A stretch of DNA of 64,000 bases, taken from Adenophora triphylla var. japonica. Lineage: Eukaryota; Streptophyta; Magnoliopsida; Asterales; Campanulaceae. Position 1 is the first letter of the stretch. The number at the start of each line of letters is the position of its first letter. Under the pieces are notes generated by a model. It saw only the letters and a list, made by a program, of their open reading frames with translations. It did not search any database and was not told the DNA's origin. Positions 53,623-64,000 of this stretch are shown here, piece by piece. The DNA is taken from assembly GCA_022495995.1 (NCBI GenBank), contig JAFEMH010002496.1, positions 1-64,000 on the forward strand, in the 5' to 3' direction. The position numbers and the translations under genes are program-made.

Positions 53623-53941
53623 TGAATTTTTTTCTCAAAATGACACTGTTTCAAAAAGTATTTCCCAAAATGTCACACTTTTAAAAGTATTGACCAGAAT
53701 AGCCTAGTTTTTTAGAATTCGCGGTTAGCAACTGCATTTTCATTAATGAATTTGCAGTTGGCAACTACGTGTTTATAATTTTTCTAATTTTTTTAAATGC
53801 GGTTGGCAACTGCGAATTCAACTTTGAAAACGCAGTTGCCAATCGCGATTTCTAAAAACTAGGCTATTCTGGTCAATACTTTTAAAAGTGTGACATATTG
53901 GGAAATACTTTCTGAAAAAGTGACATTTTGGGAAAAAGTTC
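53623..53941. mobile_element. MULE-type MITE inserted in gag
   Basis: A 319-base insert with inverted repeats of about 90-100 bases (GAATTTTTTTCTCAAAATGA... on the left, the complement of ...TCATTTTGGGAAAAAGTTC-like sequence on the right). It is flanked by perfect 9-base duplications GGATTTCAA (53614-53622, 53942-53950). Nine bases is the usual duplication of Mutator-like elements. Removing it and one duplication restores the gag reading frame exactly. Confidence 0.85.
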
Positions 53942-53950
53942 GGATTTCAA

Positions 53951-54167
53951 GAAGGAACTCAAGTGGCACTTCTACCCCGAGAATGTGGTATATGAAGCAA
54001 GGAAGAAACATAGGGAGTTGAAGCAAAGGCGTGGCATCCAAGACTATGTCAAGGAGTTCACCACTTTAATGCTTCAAATCCCCAACATTTCCGATGAAGA
54101 CTTGCGGTTCTATTTTGTGGATGGATTGCAAAATTGGGCTAATCAAGAACTACATCGAGGTAGATAA
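53951..54167 (+). pseudogene. Gypsy gag, 3' part
   Basis: Continues KKELKWHFYPENVVYEARKK, GIQDYVKEFTTLMLQIPNIS and FYFVDGLQNWANQEL, the second half of the gag core. It ends at a stop near 54167. Confidence 0.8.
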
Positions 54168-54375
54168 GGTCAGTGGACGAGGCCATCGCAGCGGCCGAGT
54201 CACTCACGGAGTTCCAACGGACCAACCCGGTGGACTAACTAGGAAGAGTCAACCCACATAGGTTCGCTATGTGTACAAGGGGCCGCATGCAATGAATGAT
54301 TGTCCAAAGTTAGGATCCTTGTCCGCTATGGTAGAGCAACAAGAGATGGAGTCTAACTAGGAAGAGTCAACCCAC

Positions 54376-54906
54376 ATGGGTTCGCTACAATTGTTCAATG
54401 CACTCAAAGTCAAGCCAACACTTACAAAGACAAGCAAGGGGCTAATGTATAACGAAGCGATTGTCAATGGGAAGCCAACCAAAGAATTAGTTGACACGGG
54501 TGCAACACACAACTTTGTCACTAAAGACGAGGCCGAGAAGTTAGGTTTACAAATGTCAAAGGGTGACGGATGGCTCAAGACCATGAATTCTAAAGCCCAA
54601 CCACTTAATTGAGTAGCAAGAGGTGTGGAGTTAAAGTTGGGGACTTGGAAGGGCCAAGTAGACTTCTCAGTTGCACCGATAGATGACTTCAAAGTGGTGC
54701 TAAGTATGGACTTCTTGAGACAAGTGACTACTATTCCTATACCTTTATTTAGCACAATGTGCATTTTGGAGAAAGGGTCTCACTGCATGATACCCACTAT
54801 GCCGGAATTCATTCCCAAGACAGCCTTAAACAATCCTCCCACACAAAATCCAACACCAAATTCCACTACCAAACCAAACACAAACCATGCAATCCTCACA
54901 CCCTAA
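54376..54906 (+). pseudogene. Gypsy aspartic protease fragment
   Basis: LVDTGATHNFVTKDEAEKLG carries the DTGA active site of retroviral-type pepsin-fold proteases. After a TGA at 54610-54612, the sequence continues in the same register with VLSMDFLRQV, the usual end of the protease. It then becomes Pro/Thr/Asn-rich and meets Ogre-like LTR sequence. Confidence 0.75.
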
Positions 54907-54929
54907 ACTCTAATCTAAGAATTAGGGTA

Positions 54930-56165
54930 CAATCATTGGTAAAACCTCACTCTCCCTCCTTAAACCCTCTTCATTCATGCATACATTTCATGCTTAAATG
55001 ATGTAGTCTTACTTACTTACTTGTTGCTCACCTCCCCTCCCCCTTTGTCCTAGGATCCAGGAGGATCTCCATGGAGTTCATCTCCATGGATGATTCTCTA
55101 CAAGGATTCACATTTTTATTATGTATTTCCCTTATCCCCTTTTACATTAACTAGTCTTTACTTGTTTACTTGACCTAAAATATGGTCACCTTGGAGTCAA
55201 TCTCCATAGATGATCACTTCAAATGGTCCATATTACTTCCTTATAAATGTCTTACCCCTAATCTAAGATGTTCACCTTGGAACCTTTTCCATGGATGTAC
55301 ATCCTTAAGACGTACATATTTGGGTCACACAATGATGTAAGAGATACACTTGAGCATAGATCTCAAGAATGGTCCTCCTTGTGACCACCTTAGAGATCTT
55401 CCTCTAAAGTTGATACATCTTGACCTAACCTTTGCTTATTAACTTACTTTTATGTCAAATCCCCCTTTTCCTTTGCAAATGACATGTTTTCAAGTCCTAT
55501 GTACCCCCTGGATGGCTTGATTAAGTGGATTCATCACTAATGACCACCAATCAAAGTCTAGGGAAAGAGAGGACAAGCATGGGTGCCAAAAATCCAAACA
55601 TTCCTTAGTTTTTTGTTTCTTCAGTTACAGTTCCAGTTAAGTCCTATAAATTCAATTAAGTTTTTGGAAATTACAGTGATTAATTAGGAAAATGTAAAAT
55701 ATTTAACTTGCAGGCTAGTCCGAGTGGATGATGTTGCACTACAAACTCATCCACGTGGATGACATTATCATCTGTAAACAGTTTTCAGTTTCTATTGTTT
55801 TTCAGTTTCATCACTTCTTTTTTAAACTATTTTTCAGTCCAATCCCTTAGTTTCCTTTTATTTTCAGAAAGTCCTTTTAACTCAAACCCTTTTTCAAAAC
55901 ACACACACACACACACACACACACTATTTCAAGTAAGGTAGACTCGTCATACGAGGCATTTCGGGTGAACATCATATGTTCTTCCCGGAGTGTAACGTGA
56001 CCTCCAGACTCGTTTCTCTACTTTCGGGCTTTTTTCAAAGTTTTGGCCCTAAACTAAAATGGCGTGGCGACTCCGTTCATTTTTTAATTCTGCTAAAGAT
56101 TTACCCAATCCAAAAATCTTTTCAAACATCCCAAGTTTGTCGGGCGCCAAATCGAGTATATCACA
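54930..56165 (+). repeat. Truncated Ogre-like LTR, copy 1
   Basis: Aligns with the 1740-3481 LTR on the opposite strand, lacking about the first 450 bases. Contains an (AC)n microsatellite at 55902-55924 and ends TATATCACA at 56165, next to GTGGCGACTCCGCTGGGG (primer binding site). Confidence 0.65.
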
Positions 56166-57245
56166 GTGGCGACTCCGCTGGGGATTGAGCTAAAAAAAAA
56201 ACTCATTTTTTTTCAAAAAAAAAAAGAATAAAAAATAATAAAACTTGTTTTTCTTATAGCTTTCGCGGGTCAATCTTCCGTCCCAATACTTGAAACTTTG
56301 TGTGTTTTGTGTTTGTTTCCTTGTGTACATTTGTCCTGCTTTGATATATCACTGTTGGTTTGACCGTGCAAGAAAAGATTCAAAGTTTGACTGTGGGACC
56401 GTGGATTTGTGATATTTTAAAAGGTTGGCAGTCCTCCATTACAATAACTTGAACTGTTCAAATCTTATATGCTTACATGCTTTCAAAATATTTTCAAAAA
56501 TGTTTTCAAAAAAAAAATAAATTATTTTCAAAATCTTTCGCATGCATCACGCCTTTAAGACACATTTGAAAATCCCTCTTTTTTCTCAAAAAGGTAATTT
56601 AGACTTCCGCACACTACGCGCACTTTGACCGGACACTGCACACCACGTCCTTAACCCGGGAAATCTCAGTAGCATCCCGGGAGGCCTTACTACGCCTCTT
56701 GGTGCGAGCACGGGATGACCCAAGTAGCCCTTGGTTTACCCTCGTGTCTACCCTGCACTTGTCCGTGACACACATTTTGTCTGAAACTTGGTTAGTTTTT
56801 GGTTTGGTCCATGTTAGACCGCGTCAGTGTATACCTCGTGTCGGTCAAACCCAGTCAGCGTGCCGAGTCAAGATCCTTTTCAGACCTAATTAGTCGAGGT
56901 CATGCCGGTTTTCCATCATGTACTTTGACTGGATCTGGACTGGCATTTTGACTGGGACTTTGCCCACGGCTTAGGCACCGGCTCCCGGTGTGAGACCGAG
57001 TCATCAAGGATTAACGCCCAGTAGTCTATGTTTAATTACCGCTTAACCGACGACAAGTCAAGATCCTTCGTGGACATTTATCTGTCAAGGGCATGCAGGC
57101 CTTTCGTCTGGCACCTTAACTCGATCTTGACCCTCGACATTGGCCTTGCCCGTAATTTGCATCGAGTGCGTGTTAAGACTTCATGATCCGCCAGACCCTA
57201 GGTCCGATTTCATTTTCAGTCGGTGGGACCAGCTTGCCCTATGGA
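56166..57245 (+). mobile_element. Ogre-like leader, copy 1
   Basis: Non-coding internal leader of the Ogre/Tat-like family, starting with the primer binding site. It matches the leader at 1-1739 in reverse and copy 2 at 60100-61185. It stops at about 57245, where reversed LINE sequence begins. No gag or pol follows. Confidence 0.65.
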
Positions 57246-57785
57246 ACCTTGTTAGAGTAGTTAAAAAAAATACCCCAAGGCGATATTTCTTTTGCTTTCT
57301 CTCCAACCCACTTAATTTCCTGTAGACACATTATGTGAATCTTCCTCCTCCTCATAACTTCCACCACCTCTGCTGATCTCCCTGTCAAGGATCCAATGTT
57401 CCAAGTTCCAAAGCGCATCCCACTACCCTTACACCTACTATGGACTAGCTTCTTTACCCGCACTCGTCCGCAATGCGGGAACCCTTGCATATTTGACACC
57501 ACCCCCGGGCGAAGAGATGGTGCGTCCCTTCCGAGCGACAACCTAACAACCTTGGCATACTTATCACTACACCCAGGTCTTTGAAGTGTAGCGCGTTGCT
57601 GTTGAGATAACGCTCTGACGATATTCATATTCGGATTCATGTCATGATAATGTGACAAAATTTTTATGCTGGCTGTCACATGCCTACCGCAACCCTCACC
57701 CTTTATCCTGACATGGGACAGGCAAGGATAAATCCTTGGTGGGTTTGTCTGATTTTTCTAATGCGACTATTTTTTTTCGTAACAA
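57246..57785 (-). mobile_element. 5' fragment of a LINE (endonuclease start), copy 1
   Basis: On the minus strand, the frame contains MRFGTWNIGSLTGRSAEVVE and KIHIMCLQEIKWVGEKAKEI. This is the N terminus of the AP-type endonuclease (EEP family) of plant LINE ORF2, with the catalytic Asn (WNI) and Glu (QEIKW). It is cut after about 45 residues of the domain. Keeping the 5' end and losing the 3' end is unlike ordinary LINE insertion, so it was probably moved as part of a larger block. Confidence 0.7.
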
Positions 57786-58133
57786 AGGGAGTATGAAACA
57801 TAAATATGTTTTTGCATTTGCATGTTGTATACACATGCTTTTTTCGACATATGTCATCCAGGATATGCTTGCTTATCTGCTACGGTTACAAAATTGCCGT
57901 TTTTTAGCATCGAACGTATCACCCTTTCTTATAAAGGGGAGCCTTCTAGATTACCTGGCACAGATGTTTCCTCTTTACAATTCCAGATGCTCTCTTCCTG
58001 GCGATACTGGTATTGGAGTGAGGGGATTGGCAAATGTGTCAAAATCAATGAGGGAATATTACCAAGGTATGTTCCTATGCTATGAACATCTTTCACCTCC
58101 TTAATCTTTATTGTGCTGATTTTTTATTTGTGT

Positions 58134-58178
<45 letters not shown>

Positions 58179-58830
58179 TTTTCCTTTGATTTGTTGTTAG
58201 ATGCTACATGATTCATTTTATAAATTCTTGTGATGATCTTCGTAGACCCGATGTGACTTCATCAGATCCATATGCTCTGGAAGAAAGAATAATTTTTCCT
58301 GGTATAATAGTTTTGCCTTTGAATCCAGTTGGATCTTGTTATTCTACAAGTTAGATCTGCTTCCTTCCAGTAAAATTTTGATCTTTATCGTGCTGAATTT
58401 CTATTTCAGTTTTGTTTTCCATTCCATTTCCTTTTATTTTTGTTGTTAGAGGCGGCATGATTCATATAATAAATTCTTGTGATAATCTTAGTAGAGCCTG
58501 ATGTGATTTCTATAGGTTCACCGACGAAAATACAAAGAATAACTTTTTTCTGTTTTATGTCGAATGCTCTATCTTAATTTTTTTTTTTTGATTTTGAATT
58601 CATTAGCATCTTGCTATTCTATTTGTCGATCTGCTTCCTTCCAGTGTATTTTATGGTGATTTCGCTGCACATATGCGTGCTTAATTTAATTTAAATGTCA
58701 AGTGCAGTTTAGGCATTAACTAGGCTTCGTTTCACAAATTGCGAAGGCAGTGACATCCAAACCTAATTTTTTGGTATAAATTGAATTCTCGCTCTTAAAT
58801 ATCTCCACCCTAGAATTCGTTTGCACCTTC
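57786..58830 (+). other. Gene-like debris between the duplicated blocks
   Basis: Contains exon-like scraps (ERITLSYKGEPSRLPGTDVS near 57910-57970; DVTSSDPYALEERIIFPG near 58248-58300) with intron-like spacers, but no family I can name. A (CT)n microsatellite lies at 58139-58175. Confidence 0.35.
58139..58175. repeat. (CT)n microsatellite
   Basis: About 18 uninterrupted CT units. Confidence 0.95.
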
Positions 58831-59085
58831 CACTACTAGAAAAATGTCTATTAGAGACTGTTTGGGACATTAGTCTTTAAAAATCCTAATTTAAACATTT
58901 TTAGGACAACTTTTCTCTAATTGTCTCCATTTTGGGACAACATTTCTTTAATGGTATCTATTTTGGGAACACATCTTTTAATCTCTATTTTAACATGTTA
59001 TTTTTATATCAGGGACTGTAATTGTTGTCTCTAAAATAATTGTGACACTTATTGAGTCCCCCTAATTAATGAGACCACTTTCTGT
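58831..59085 (+). mobile_element. Second CACTA terminus, truncated
   Basis: Starts CACTACTAGAAAAATG, the canonical plant CACTA end. It is followed by direct and inverted copies of a GGGACA(A)/TTGTCTC-type subterminal motif (58870-59070). No partner end seen. A different family from the 28740 end. Confidence 0.65.
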
Positions 59086-59099
59086 TAGCACCCCATTCC

Positions 59100-59430
59100 G
59101 GAATTCTGTATTCCCTAAACTTCCAAGACAATGTCTTTTGTCATGTGTATTCTTTTCCATGGAAGGGTGATACTCTCTGTAATAACGTTTATATCTTTGT
59201 AAGCTTTTTCTTGTGGAAATTCAAGGCGTTGTCTCTGCTAACAATTAGAGGATATAGTAAGTGTATAACTTATGGAAACTTTATAGAACAATTATTTACT
59301 GATTTTCTGGTAATGACTTTTAATTGTTATTTCTTTTTGCAGTTTTCTGAGGTATTAGTTGTATTTATTCATTAGTTTTGTTCTTCATAGCCACTGGTGC
59401 TAGACTTGTACTGATGTAGGAGGAGCAGAG
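59100..59430 (+). repeat. Diverged duplicate of 50540-50830
   Basis: Shares in order: 'tgtgtattcttttcca', 'gttgtctctgcta', 'agtgtata...cttatg', 'aattatttactgatttt', 'ttttctgag', 'attcattagtttt', 'actggtgct'. Probably the same captured or duplicated intron/exon region. Coding identity unknown. Confidence 0.55.
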
Positions 59431-59439
59431 GGAGAAGGA

Positions 59440-59633
59440 GGAACAGTGGGAAGAACCTGTAACCCAGGCGAGCGCCCAAGAAACCATCAGGCGGCCGCCC
59501 CACAATGCCTCAACAGGCATAATCTTTCTGGTTCCCAGGCGGTAGCCTTACGACTGTCCAGGCATGCGCCTCCCCGCGGCATCAGCGACCCTCCAGCTAC
59601 TGGAGGCCAGGTGGGCACATCTTTTAGGAAAAT
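59440..59633. repeat. GC-rich LTR-like scrap
   Basis: CCCAGGCGAGCGCCCAAGAA and GGCGGCCGCCCCAC words resemble the central part of the copia LTRs at 31095-31290 and 50005-50190. Termini are not visible. It joins abruptly to the Ogre-like block at 59634. Confidence 0.4.
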
Positions 59634-60099
59634 GTAAAATATTTAACTTGCAGGCTAGTCCGCGTGGATGATGTTGCACTACAAACTCATCCACGTGGAT
59701 GACATTATCATCTGTAAACAGTTTTCAGTTTCTATTGTTTTTCAGTTTCATCACTTCTTTTTTAAACTATTTTTCAGTCCAATCCCTCAGTTTCCTTTTA
59801 TTTTCAGAAAGTCCTTTTAACTCAAACCCTTTTTCAAAACACACACACACACACACACTATTTCAATTATGGTAGACTCGTCATACGAGGCATTTCGGGT
59901 GAACGTCATATGTTCTTCCCGGAGTGTAACGTGACCTCCGGATTCGTTTCTCTACTTTCGGGCTTTTTTCAAAGTTTTGGCCCTAAACTAAAATGGCGTG
60001 GCGACTTCGTTCATTTTTTAATTCCGCTAAAGATTTGCCCAATCCAAAAATCTTTTCAAACATCCCAAGTTTGTCCGTCGCCAAATCGAGTATATCACA
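59634..60099 (+). repeat. Ogre-like LTR end, copy 2
   Basis: Starts TAGGAAAATGTAAAATATTT and matches 55687-56165 almost base for base, with a shorter (AC)n tract. Ends TATATCACA at 60099. Confidence 0.75.
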
Positions 60100-61185
60100 G
60101 TGGCGACTCCGCTGGGGATTGAGCTAAAAAAAAACTCATTGTTTTTCAAAAAAAAAAAGGAATAAAAAATAATAAAACTTGTTTTTCTTATAGCTTTCGC
60201 GGGTCAAGCTTCCGTCCCAATACTTGAAACTTTGTGTTTTTGTGTTTGTTTCCTTGTGTACATTTGTCCTGCTTTGATATATCGCTGTTGGTTTGACCGT
60301 GCAAGAAAAGATTCAAAGTTTGACTGTGGGACCGTGGATTTGTGATGTTTTAAAAGGTTGGCAGTCCTCCCTTACAATAACTTGAACTGTTCAAATCTTA
60401 TATGCTTACATGCTTTCAAAATATTTTCAAAAATGTTTTCAAAAAAAAATAAATTATTTTCAAAATCTTTCGCATGCATCACGCCTTTAAGACACATTTG
60501 AAAATCCCTCTCTTTTCTCAAAAAGGGAATTTAGACTTCCGCACACTACGCGCACTTTGACCGGACACTGCACACCACGTCCTTAACCCGAGAAATCTCA
60601 GTAGCATCCCGGGAGGCCTTACTACGCCTCTTGGTACGAGCACGGGATGACCCAAGTAGCCCTTGGTTTACCCTCGTGTCTACCCTGCACTTGTTCGTGA
60701 CACACATTTTGTCTGAAACTTGGTTGGTTTTTGGTTTGGTCCATGTTAGACCGCGTCAGTGTATACCTCGTGTCGGTCAAACCCAGTTAGCGTGCCGAGT
60801 CAAGATCCTTTTCAGACCTAATTAGTCGAGGTCATGCCGGTTTTCCGTCATGTACTTTGACTGGATCTAGACTGGCATTTTGACTGGGACTTTGCCCACG
60901 ACTTACACACCGGCTCCCGGTGTGACACCGAGTCATCAAGGATTAACGCCCAGTAGTCTATGTTTAATTACCGCTTAACCGACGACAAGTCAAGATCCTT
61001 CGTGGACATTTATCTGTCAAGGGCATGCAGGCCTTTCGTCAGGCACCTTAACTCGATCTTGACCCTCGACATTGGCCTTGCCCGTAATTTGCATCGAGTG
61101 CATGTTAAGACTTCATGATCCGCCAGACCCTAGGTCCGTTTACATTTTCAGTCGGTGGGACCAGCTTGCCCTATGGAACCCTTGT
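60100..61185 (+). mobile_element. Ogre-like leader, copy 2
   Basis: Begins with the primer binding site TGGCGACTCCGCTGGGGA (from 60101) and matches 56166-57245 with a few percent divergence. Non-coding. Confidence 0.7.
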
Positions 61186-61719
61186 TAGAGTAGTTAAAAT
61201 AAAATACCCCAAGGCGATATTTCTTTTGCTTTCTCTCCAACCCACTTAATTTCCTGTAGACACATTATGTGAATCTTCCTCCTCCTCATAACTTTCACCA
61301 CCTCTGCTGATCTCCCTGTCAAGGATCCAATGTTCCAAGTTCCAAAGCACATCCCACTACCCTTACACCTACTATGGACTAGCTTCTTTACCCGCACTCG
61401 TCCGCAATGCGGGAACCCTTGCATATTTGACACCACCCCCGGGCGAAGAGATGGCGCGTCCCTTCCGGGCGACAACCTAACAACCTTGGCATACTTATCA
61501 CTACACCCAGGTCTTTGAAGTGTAGCGCGTTGCTGTTGAGATAACGCTCTGACGATATTCATATTCGGATTCATGTCATGATAATGTGACAAAATTTTTA
61601 TGCTGGCTGTCACATGCCTACCACAACCCTCACCCTTTATCCTGACTTAGGACAGGCAAGGATAAATCCTTGGTGGGTTTGTCTGATTTTTCTAATGCGA
61701 CTATTTTTTTTTTTGTAAC
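61186..61719 (-). mobile_element. 5' fragment of a LINE, copy 2
   Basis: Same reversed endonuclease start as copy 1 (FGTWNIGSLTGRSAEVV, CLQEIKWVGEKAKEI), with a few substitutions. Ends at the Tat LTR inserted at 61720. Confidence 0.7.
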
Positions 61720-62434
61720 TGATGATGCCAAAATCGACAAAACATCCCAAATCCAAGCGATGATTGCTCCGGTGATTGCAAGGCCTGAAAATAAGAGAAA
61801 ACACGTAAACTAAGCCGGGGCGGATCCGGCTAAAGGCCCTCCGGCGTGAGAGTAAGTTCACGGTTTGTATATGAGAAAACAAATTGACAGAGTTTCCCCC
61901 AAATGTAAAAAGTAACGTACCAAATAATGAGCCATGTGGCTTGTATTTATAGAGATGGATTGATAGAATCCATGTTGAAGTGAACTTGCACAGAGATAAG
62001 ACATAATCCTAAGAGAATTATATCTGTTAAGGAGTCATTGTTTGACTTGAATTGGTGTTGGTGATTGTAATCCTGATTGGATAATGATTGTAGAATCCTT
62101 GTTTGATAAGGACTGTGTAACTGCTAGCCGGAAAACCGAGGAACACAAATGTTTTACCTCGGTCTTGTCAATTGGCCGAAGTGAATGATTGAGCTCCCCA
62201 GTCATTTGGTAATTGGTCGACAAGGAGAAGCGCCGGGGTGAATGATTTTGTTTCCTCGTCACTTGTGACATGACGGCCCAAGAATGATGTCCCAAGGCCG
62301 AGGCGCATGCTCCTCGGCATATGAGGAAGGCCTTCCTCGGCCCTAATACTTGGGTGCTGAATTATGTTAAGGGCCCAATCCATTGAGGCCCAGCTCGGGC
62401 AAACCCATAGTCGTATCTCGGTTTATACTGTTCA
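61720..62434 (-). repeat. 3' LTR of the second Tat element
   Basis: Reverse complement of the 10210-10999 LTR type: starts TGATGATGCCAAAATCGAC and ends GGTTTATACTGTTCA. 715 bases, about 75 shorter than the left copy. TATA box on the minus strand at 61943-61952. Confidence 0.85.
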
Positions 62435-62668
62435 GTGGCCCCCGACTTTCTAGCTCGGATTAGGACGAGTAGAAAGTCACCTCGTCCTCGGCATATGGGA
62501 TACGAACGGGTTTGACACGTGCCCTCGGCGTCGCTTCGTATAACTGACGGTTGCCATTCTGGGGCCCCCCAGTCTTGTCACGCCTCGAAACCGTCATTTT
62601 GTATTTAATTCTTGGGGCGCCAGACCCGGGGTTTAGCTTTACCCATGGGTTTGACCCGATTAAGGAGT

Positions 62669-62676
62669 TATAAAAG
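62669..62676 (+). promoter_or_regulatory. TATA box of the accessory gene, second Tat copy
   Basis: TATAAAAG about 400 bases before the ATG at 63076, followed by leader-like sequence. Position and flanks match the left copy (9941-9950). Confidence 0.55.
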
Positions 62677-63075
62677 CTAAAACCCTTCTCATTTCACCCT
62701 TTACAGACCCCAAGCATTTGAGAGAGAATAGCAAGGTTCAGGCGACATTCCGGCGATCTTAGTCTTGTTCAGCCCAGTTTCCGACGAGCTTGTTTTTTCC
62801 GACGAAGTAGCATCCTGTTGTGATTCCATCAATTTCTCCAAACTCAGGTATGAAATCTCTTCCCTTTTGTGCATTTTGATTCTGATTTCCAGCTTTCTAG
62901 GGTTTGTTGGGAAGAATCTTGAATATGCCAAGAAAAGGCGAACCACCATTGTTAAAGAATGAAGCTTTTCTTCATGAATTCTCAAAACTTCCAGTCTTTG
63001 ATTTTCTTTGTATTTTGTATGAACTTTCTTGAATATTGAATGAACTCCCCCTTTCATTTTTGATTCCCCTTAGAA

Positions 63076-64000
63076 ATGGCTCGTTCTTGGGACCATTCCC
63101 CCCGATTCCGTTATGGATATCATACTGGCAATCTGAGGGTCTATCGTAGAGAGAGAGGTCCATGGTTGATGCTCACCCTGGATGATGTAAGCAAGCAGTT
63201 GAGAGGTTATGGTCGAACTCGTCTATTCCTCCAATACCCTGATTCCACAAGAATAGATAGGATTGAGTCTGGTTCACCCAACATTATAGTTTTTGAGGAT
63301 AGGGCTGAGACGATGGAGCACATCGAACTGTTCTACCCGACCTCCGATCGCGAAATGCGTGAGCGCCTGAAAGGTACGGCTCCCTCCTCGGCCTTATGAA
63401 ATGACGAGGAGGGGAATCTTCCTTCCCCGTCCTAAATCAGCCATTGACGAGGTTAATAACTTTGTCTCCTCGTCTTTACGCAGATATGACGGGAATAGAA
63501 GGAGAACACTCCTCGTCTACTCAAATAGTTGACGCTTTCATGGAAGATGCACAAGCTGATGGCCGCCTGGCCCGAAGAAGAGGAGGCCGAGGAAAAGGAG
63601 GCCTAGGATTAGGTAAGCGACAAGAGAGGACCCCAAGAGCCGGGGATCCCATGTTGGAAAAGCTGTACTCCAAATACGGGGTAAACAAAGCTGAGTACAG
63701 GCTAACTTATATGGGCCATATGGAGCTTAAGACGAAGAAGGAGGAGGAGTACTTTTATTATAACCAAGACTATGTCCATTTTTACTTCAAACTATTTTAA
63801 CAGGGACTTCGTCTTCCCTTGGATCCCTTCATCTGTGAATTTTTGGACGATGTGAGGGCGGTGCCAGCCATGCTAGGAGCTAATGGTGCCCGGGTTCTCG
63901 TCAGCTTCATTGTCCTCTGCCGTAGCTTAGGGTATGAGCCGACCATGGGAGCTTTTCGACATTTCTACAATGTTCAATATGTCAAGGAAAGTTGGCTCCT
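63076..64000 (+). pseudogene. Accessory gene of the second Tat element, 5' part
   Basis: Exon 1 63076-63373 (MARSWDHSPRFRYGYHTGNL ... RIESGSPNIIVFEDRAETME). Intron 63374-63483 (GT...CAG). Exon 2 from 63484 (MTGIEGEHSSSTQIVDAFME ... PMLEKLYSKYGVNKAEYRLT). A TAA at 63798-63800 replaces the CAA codon found in the left copy; the frame then continues GLRLPLDPFICEFLDDVRAV to the window end. Exon 1 is intact here but carries a TAG in the left copy, so the two copies decayed independently from a coding ancestor. Function unknown. Confidence 0.7.

Larger units (their letters stand above)
52553..54906 (+). mobile_element. Ty3/gypsy retrotransposon fragment (LTR, gag, protease)
   Basis: 5' LTR, primer binding site (TTGTTATCAGAGCAACG, from 53033), gag and protease in order. 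Reverse transcriptase and everything after is absent because an Ogre-like LTR sequence follows from about 54930. Gag is interrupted by a MITE (53623-53941). Confidence 0.8.
61720..64000 (-). mobile_element. Second Tat-lineage element, 3' end, minus strand, continuing beyond the window
   Basis: 3' LTR (61720-62434), polypurine tract (complement of GTGGCCCCCGAC at 62435-62446), then the antisense accessory gene, which therefore reads on the plus strand. Pol would lie to the right. The left flank GTAAC (61715-61719) is a candidate target duplication: copy 1 of the block at 57779-57783 reads GTAACAAAGG without the insertion. Confidence 0.8.

Noticed and set aside
56699..56893. 64-codon frame conserved at 60631-60825
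   Set aside because: Conservation is explained by the recent block duplication; it has no match in the third, older leader copy at 1-1739.
28740..59085. Treating the two CACTA ends as the two termini of one element
   Set aside because: Both are left-type ends (CACTA...) in the same orientation with different subterminal motifs, so they cannot be a pair.
1..64000. tRNA, rRNA or other structured RNA genes
   Set aside because: No cloverleaf or rRNA signature was noticed. The TGGTATCAGAGC and TGGCGACTCCGC motifs are retrotransposon primer sites, not tRNA genes.

Overview
The window reads as nuclear DNA of a flowering plant, most likely a eudicot. Genes have introns and AT-rich intergenic DNA. 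Four families of LTR retrotransposon with plant-type domain order are present, along with many Stowaway-like MITEs (terminal motif CTCCCTCCGTCCC), CACTA ends, a LINE, a SINE, and two plant gene families (MUT9-like casein kinase 1 and EIX/Cf-type receptor-like protein). I see no intact host gene. Every cellular gene is broken or only a fragment, and more than two thirds of the window is transposon-derived.

Layout. 1-3481: 5' leader and 5' LTR of a minus-strand Ogre/Tat-like element, inserted into the pol gene of a plus-strand Tat-lineage gypsy element. 3482-10999: the rest of that Tat element (RNase H, second RNase H, integrase, antisense accessory gene, 3' LTR). 11000-15970: a Stowaway MITE, a RING-H2 gene remnant, a copia LTR scrap, exon 1 of a kinase gene, a SINE and a hAT-type MITE. 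15971-23525: the body of a casein-kinase-1-like (MLK/HD16 family) pseudogene whose introns hold MITEs and a LINE tail. 24677-26505: a receptor-like-protein pseudogene on the minus strand.

28740-52190: a CACTA-type terminus followed by a series of same-strand fragments of unrelated cellular genes: importin-4-like, short-chain dehydrogenase, VAP27-like, an unrecognised exon, and DnaJ. The series is split by a young 5-kb copia element (30860-35833) and by a 13.9-kb composite of two copia elements (36293-50213).

52553-54906: a gypsy fragment (LTR, gag, protease) whose gag carries a MULE-type MITE. 54930-61719: two copies of a chimeric block (Ogre-like LTR end, leader, reversed LINE 5' piece) on either side of more gene-like debris and a second CACTA end. 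61720-64000: 3' LTR and accessory gene of a second Tat element in the opposite orientation, running off the window.

Three points stand out. First, the gene-fragment array is typical of transposon gene capture. Second, both the Tat family and the 13-kb Sirevirus-like copia carry accessory genes antisense to the element with their own TATA boxes; in the copia, two accessory reading frames diverge from a shared intergenic region. Third, the copia composite has intact termini from two different families and is bounded by the same 5-bp CTTTG, as if inserted as one chimeric molecule.
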